Source: Apostichopus japonicus (Eukaryota; Echinodermata; Holothuroidea; Aspidochirotida; Stichopodidae). From it: a DNA stretch of 64,000 nucleotides. This document shows positions 58,789-64,000 of this stretch, piece by piece. The DNA lies in the NCBI RefSeq assembly GCF_037975245.1, contig NC_092565.1, positions 5,863,999 through 5,927,998 on the forward strand. Direction: 5' to 3'. Below the pieces are notes generated by a model. It was not told the DNA's origin and made no database searches. It worked only from the letters and a program-made list of their open reading frames with translations. The position numbers and the translations under genes are program-made. The first letter of the stretch is position 1, and each line of letters starts with the position of its first letter.

Positions 58789-61212
58789 CCGTGTGCATGT
58801 GTGTGTGAGGTTGAATAGGATTCATGGGGGTGTACACCCCTACAACCCCGCGCATCCGTGCCTGGCATGTGCATGTGTGTATAGTCAGTTCTAAATGGTT
58901 TACGTGACGTGAGATGGAGTGTAACATTAGGAGGACGGCGGAGGACGCTAGAGCAGACAAACATGTATACCGACCTCTCGTATATTACAAAGCTGTCACT
59001 TTACCGTGAATGGTATCTTCTTAACCTAGATTAGGGAGTTGTTCCATAACAACTCCATGCCTAGTTGATGAGAAAGCATGTCCGTCTCGGTTACGTGATG
59101 ATGTTATTATAGTTTACGTTTCTTCAATCCAGTACATAAGTCGATTGGTAAGTGTAATTCAATCTGTTAGTTATTATATAAAGGCGTACACAGTCAGTCA
59201 ATTGGATTCCTTTTCTATCTGTACTGGATCACTCAATGTGGGATGAATCGATAGACAAGTTACCATAGCAGCATCAGTACCCCAAAATTGCATATCTATT
59301 TTAACTCTGTGGAGTGTTACCTAATTAAACAAAGTGGAGATTAAATGTTATTTGATATTTACAGAATGTCATGTAAAACCAAACAAACTAATCCATTGCC
59401 TTTAGAAACGCAAGTATTTAATTGGCGAAAGAATATGGAGTGATGTTATTTTGTGAAGTTAATTGTCTCGCGCAATGCTCTGAGCACTGATAACAATTTG
59501 TGATTGGTGTGCGAAGTCCACTGTAAATTTTAAAGGAGCTGGTTGCGTTACATCATTTCATATCATGCCATTTGATCAAAAATATGTATTAATGAAAATT
59601 ACCAAACAGTATGGGACACATCATTGACGTTTCGTTGATAACATTATCATTGATTATTGATTGCTTATTAATAATGATAGTTAATGACCAATAAAAAAAA
59701 ATCCAAAAATGTTGACGTTTTTTTGTGTGTAGAAGTTACAGAAATCCAAAAATACTAAATAATGAAAAACATGTAAATTGGTGGGTTTAAGGATCGGACA
59801 GTAACGAATTTTACCAAAGTTTAACACGAAATGCTACTTTAAGACCAAAACATGAGGATGTAAGTACACATGCATGTCACGGACAGGGAAAGCCGTCTTC
59901 TAAGGTATGTTTACCTTGCGCAAGTTTATAACTCATGAAGTACAATTATGTAACGTGATATTTGTACCATTTCTATAATGTATGCCTGATTGTAATCTTA
60001 TCTTCTGCTGACAACAGAGATATAAACAAGCAGACAGTTTCAATATGTTAATGCGTCCTAACTGATCTGTAGTAGTATTTTAGTAAACGTACAGTGAATG
60101 TTCTTTATGGGTTACGTGTGTTGTCACAGTCAAGCCTTGCTTGATTACGACTTCTGTCATAATATATGGAAGCTTGGTATACTAAACACCAATTATAATA
60201 TTTATATTTTATTAATTATTTATTTATCTATTAATACGACAATAATGGAAACGGGCGGTTTCACGAGCTATTTTGCAAGATGTTTTCAGACATGACTACC
60301 TTATCAGAGGAGGTGGGTTATTCACCCCCCCCCCCTCCCCCTTTTGCAACTTCGTAACCATGGTAATAGCTGCTGAGTTTTACATTTCTTGGGATAATCT
60401 CAGATTTTTCGTCAGTAGGCCTAATAGTTAAAATCGATTTTCTAAGAGGAGTATGGAGAATTCAACTCCAAATGCGGTACAGTTAATGTATTGGAATTAT
60501 ATTTGCATATTTCCATAAGCACTTTGCGTATGGTCAGTTTCCCCCATGCACCATACCTACCAAGTAATAGTCAAATTTAGCTTGCAACCGTCCAACTATA
60601 ATGGAACTTAGTAGATGTTTGTTCACCAACTCTTTTTTTAAAGGGTAGCGTAATTAATAATTTTGATCTGTTCTCAAGCCCTTTCAACTATAGTCCAGCT
60701 AATGATTCGAAGTAAATTGTTATCGGATGTTACTGTCGGAATCATCGGAATATTCGGCACAATCAACTTGAAAACAATGCCTTATTTAGTTGAAAGTTAA
60801 TTGTAATATGAAAGGTTATGCAAGTATCGTGTGTGACCATGGGGAATGTCCAAAATAAGAACGTACATTCTTTCATTGTTGAAAGAGAATTACTTAAAAA
60901 GAATTGTCTGGTAGCCCTAAGAACTTACCTCAAAAAACGATAAACGATTTTCCAAACATGTTATCAAAGTATGAAAACAATAATATTGCGTTTGACAGAG
61001 AAACGATTTTTCATTCGTTTAGGATGGATATTTCAAATATGCTTTGAAACAGGAGCGAAAGTGACGTCATCTTGGCAAATGCAGATTGCGACATAACCAA
61101 CGCTGCAAACAGTTCCTACAGTAGTCACAACAAAAACCGCGTTTGAATACAGATTAATTTCTTAATTAAATTAATTTTCGGTGAAATTTCTTCTAAAAAA
61201 AAAATTGGTAAG
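58789..61212. other. intergenic, nothing recognised
   Basis: Holds a poly-C run at 60.33 kb, the hairpin at 59.04 kb and a CRE palindrome at 61062-61069. Confidence 0.5.
59035..59056. repeat. perfect 9-bp stem hairpin
   Basis: GGAGTTGTT, CCAT loop, AACAACTCC, with CTAG words on both sides. Function unknown. Confidence 0.85.
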
Positions 61213-61422
61213 CCGTCATATATTTAGTGCATCGGTGAGTTTCGTGGTCTTTGTATATAACCCAAGATAAGTTTGAACAGCAGACTCTTCGTTGTTTACA
61301 TTACGCTGTCCAGTTTCAATGCGGAGAATGTTCGCATGTAGGCTACTGTAAAGTTTACAATCGGACAGTTCTACGAAGCCTAAGCTTCCCGGTACTACAT
61401 TCTGCTCTGACATCGATTCCGC
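61213..61422 (-). CDS. small open frame with good start context, unrecognised
   Basis: AACATGGCGGAATCG gives a favourable Kozak context for a 69-codon frame (MAESMSEQNVVPGSLGFVEL...) ending at TGA near 61213. It lies on the same strand as the GPCR, beyond its likely poly(A) signal. No family similarity is seen, and it may be a first exon or chance. Confidence 0.2.
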
Positions 61423-61504
61423 CATGTTACACCTTTCGATGTTCCAAATACTTCTCAAGTGATATTAAAGAAGCTTCCTTTTACTTTAAAGTTGAACCGT
61501 GAAT

Positions 61505-61510
61505 TTTATT
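61505..61510 (-). terminator. possible poly(A) signal for the GPCR gene
   Basis: AATAAA on the minus strand, about 565 nt beyond the receptor stop codon, and the only such hexamer I found in that interval. The real 3' end is unknown. Confidence 0.3.
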
Positions 61511-62072
61511 TTAGCGATTTCGAAGAACGGTTTATGAACTGTGGTTTGAGTGTGAGAGTGTATTATGTGCAATGATATGTACGTACCAGCTGGGCATGGT
61601 AGGCTGTAGCCTATATATTTCGCGATATGTACGTAATATTTATAACAGGCAATCACCTGTGCGTGTACACGTGAGAGTGTATTCGTTGCGGAAATGGGAG
61701 TGCTAACTTCAAGTCGCTCGTTTTGCCTATTTGCCCGCATTACGTCATTCACCAAATTGGTGAGAAACTGGTGAATTTGAAAGCCAGATTTCTACAAGAA
61801 GAAAAACGTCGACAATTTTCACATGGTTAGAAAGAGAAAATATAAGAACTATGAGGACAATGTATCAAAATCTTCCATCAGACAATTCCTTTTAAGTACA
61901 AGCATCATCCATCATGTTACAAATAGGGCTACAATCATGTTAACAAATGTTTTATAAATAAGTAACAGATATAGTATTTCAGTAGCATTTCATACTAAAG
62001 GCAAAATCCCCCCAAGAACCGATCTTCAGTTCTTCACTTCCCAAAGGTATTGTTTTATAATAATTCTTCAAC

Positions 62073-63395
62073 TCACAAGCTGGATCGGAACCAAATCTTT
62101 TTGATTATCTTTGCGAAGGCTCGGCGAAAATCGCGATTAAAGACCGTATATATAATTGGATTGAGGGCACTGTTACAGTAACCGATCCAAAAGATGATAT
62201 CAAATAGCAGGGTTGGAATGTTACAGGATAATCTACATAGAGCAGATATGACGTAAAGTTGAAAGAATGGATACCAACATGCTAGAAATGTCCCCATGAT
62301 AATACCTAGAACTAAAGTAGCTCTTCTTTCACGTTTCTGAGCAAGTCTTCGCTTTGAACGGTCTACGTCCGGGAAACCGTTGGATCTTTGAGACGTTGTT
62401 TGTGAAGTAAGAGAATGATTAACCTGGCGATAAGAATCACCCTCTTGGCCATGACCTTTTGACTGAACTTGACATTTGATTCGATCTCCGCTCTCACTAG
62501 AGAAACATCCTTTCAATAACTGTCGATCTGTAAGTTGACGCTCCTCATTACCATTATTCTTGAAGTCAACTTGAATATTGCCGGTTGAGGTTTTATCGTC
62601 CAGGCATTTGTTAGTCTCTAGATAAATATGCCTCTGGTAATTAAAACCAGTGCCGGTCGATGGCTGACCGCTGTCAGGACATTTCACGATATTGTCACGA
62701 GCGTTTGAATTGGAACGGGCCCTAAATTTCGCAGCACTCCATACATTTGCGTACGTTATGATCATGATCACTGCAGGAATATAGAAGGAACCCATGGTAG
62801 AGAATAGAATGTAACCTACGTTATCACTTATGAGACATTTAAACTTCTCCGACGGTGACTCCTCGACTCGCCATCCAAACAGAGGAGGAACAGATATAAA
62901 AATGGCCAGAGCCCACACGAAGATGATCATCATGTTGACACGGTGAGGCGTTCTCCAAGCGGTGTATTTCACAGCTCGAGTAATACAGCAATAGCGATCT
63001 ATCGCGATCAGACATAGATTCCAGATCGAAGCAGTACAGGCTAGGACGTCACAGACTTTCCACAACTGGCATAGTACAACGCCAAATACCCAGTAGCCAA
63101 GTAGTTGGTTGACTATACCCATCGGCATGATGACAACTCCTACAGTCAGATCTGAGATTGCAAGAGAAACCAAAAATCTGTTTTGAACAGCCTTGAGACT
63201 TCTGTCCGTGGCAACTGCTATGCAAACTAAGGTATTGCCAACAATTATAAGAATTATGACTACCATAGTCAAAATACTAAACAACCAAACTTCTAATGGA
63301 TTATCTTGTGAAGCAGGCATACTATTTGAACTAGGATGGTATCCCTTTGTCATGGCTAGCATGCCTGACTTTTCAGTGATGCTCATATTTGACAT
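62073..63395 (-). CDS. intronless biogenic-amine GPCR (alpha2-adrenergic / octopamine / 5-HT1-like)
   Basis: A complete class A receptor of 440 aa in one exon. The first ATG is at 63395; four more codons upstream stay open, but the frame then meets TGA at 63422-63420. N3-M4-S5 is an N-glycosylation sequon. Landmarks: N54 (TM1), D82 in SLAISDL (TM2), C109-C187 disulfide, D116 in TM3 (3.32, the amine anchor), DRY at 133-135, S199/T200/S203 around FYIP207 (TM5 5.42/5.43/5.46), CWYPFF at 373-378 (TM6), W403 and Y406, and NPIIY at 412-416 (TM7). Loop 3 is about 130 residues and the tail about 20, a Gi-type shape. LKAVQNRFLVSLAISDLTV resembles alpha2/octopamine/tyramine receptors, while CLISDN..GY..FST.GSFYIP resembles 5-HT1/5-HT7. 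The ligand cannot be fixed by eye. Confidence 0.95.
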   Translation of the reverse strand: MSNMSITEKSGMLAMTKGYHPSSNSMPASQDNPLEVWLFSILTMVVIILIIVGNTLVCIAVATDRSLKAVQNRFLVSLAISDLTVGVVIMPMGIVNQLLGYWVFGVVLCQLWKVCDVLACTASIWNLCLIAIDRYCCITRAVKYTAWRTPHRVNMMIIFVWALAIFISVPPLFGWRVEESPSEKFKCLISDNVGYILFSTMGSFYIPAVIMIITYANVWSAAKFRARSNSNARDNIVKCPDSGQPSTGTGFNYQRHIYLETNKCLDDKTSTGNIQVDFKNNGNEERQLTDRQLLKGCFSSESGDRIKCQVQSKGHGQEGDSYRQVNHSLTSQTTSQRSNGFPDVDRSKRRLAQKRERRATLVLGIIMGTFLACWYPFFQLYVISALCRLSCNIPTLLFDIIFWIGYCNSALNPIIYTVFNRDFRRAFAKIIKKIWFRSSL

Positions 63396-63422
63396 AGTCT
63401 CAACCAAAAGTCGAGGGTCTCA

Positions 63423-64000
63423 TCTATTGACAATGTTATATATTAAAATGAAATACCAGACCGGCACGGTTACAACATCAATTTCAAAGATAACATAAAT
63501 CAACGTAAAATAATTAACACTCTTTGATGCAATCTGCAGCATAGATATTTATATGTCATTACGAAAAATTAAGTCAATCCGTCCAGAAGTTTTCAAAACG
63601 AATCTTACACACAAAGATCGACGAATTTCGATAGATTTTCCTCCTATAACACAAAACAAATTAATAGTAGGTGCTCCAGGGAGTTTCATATCTATAGTAT
63701 ATATGTCACAAGATAACTATACACTGAATTCCGAAGCAATTTCGTGAAATCAATAATGGCTCTTGAAATCTTTCTCGACTCTCTGATACGCTTCAACACG
63801 TACAAGATAGCCAATATCTAAAACCAACACAAAACAATGTATTCCGGCTGTAACATCAAACTCCTGTAAAAGTGCTGAAGAATGGCCTACAATTTTTACT
63901 CAAGGCTGTAAAGCTCTTCAATCAAAACAAGGGTACTAGCCTGCTCACGAAGATTCGTTTGATCTGGGTCGCTTTCAGACTACTTGCCTAGCAGTGCCGA
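63423..64000. other. 5' flank of the GPCR gene
   Basis: AT-rich DNA upstream of the receptor, ending at the window edge. It probably holds 5' UTR or promoter. No clear TATA box at the usual distance and no further coding exon was recognised. Confidence 0.4.

Noticed and set aside
63396-63407. Start of the GPCR at 63407 (444 aa)
   Set aside because: That codon is TTG. The first ATG is at 63395, with good context (A at -3).

Overview
This 64 kb window is animal nuclear DNA: AT-rich, with long introns, long (TA)n microsatellites, many poly(dC)/poly(dG) tracts and non-autonomous DNA transposons. The frequent TAGGCCTA-type words, the tRNA-derived SINE and the two recognisable genes suit a marine invertebrate deuterostome, perhaps an echinoderm. 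That placement is an impression, not a proof.

Two protein genes can be supported, both on the minus strand. The first is a five-exon fibroblast growth factor gene of the FGF8/17/18 type, assembled by eye from exons at 34656-34616, 31246-31210, 26713-26539, 17906-17800 and 15781-15500. All four introns have GT-AG borders and compatible phases, and the joined frame encodes 213 residues. It includes a 37-bp microexon that encodes most of the signal peptide, an arrangement I recall for vertebrate FGF8-family genes. The second is an intact intronless biogenic-amine GPCR at 63395-62073 (440 aa).

Layout: 1-14.9 kb is intergenic, with relic repeats, a 19-copy 44-bp satellite (5.84-6.68 kb) and a 368-bp hAT-like element (9.77-10.14 kb). 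The FGF gene covers 15.0-34.7 kb. Its introns hold microsatellites, a well-formed plus-strand exon candidate, and a hammerhead-ribozyme-like sequence beside a 110-bp (TA)n tract. About 0.4 kb upstream of the FGF start codon is a near-perfect CTCF-type motif. From 35 to 62 kb no conserved coding sequence is recognised. That stretch carries a tRNA-derived SINE (45.7 kb), a 791-bp hAT-like element with an 8-bp target-site duplication (48.7-49.5 kb), a polypyrimidine tract (56.6 kb) and a 274-bp MITE with nine AGATATCT-type palindromes at about 21-bp spacing (58.5-58.8 kb). The GPCR gene closes the window.

The two genes are not known to work together. One predicts a secreted ligand for receptor tyrosine kinase signalling; the other predicts a monoamine receptor, probably Gi-type by shape (long third intracellular loop, short tail).
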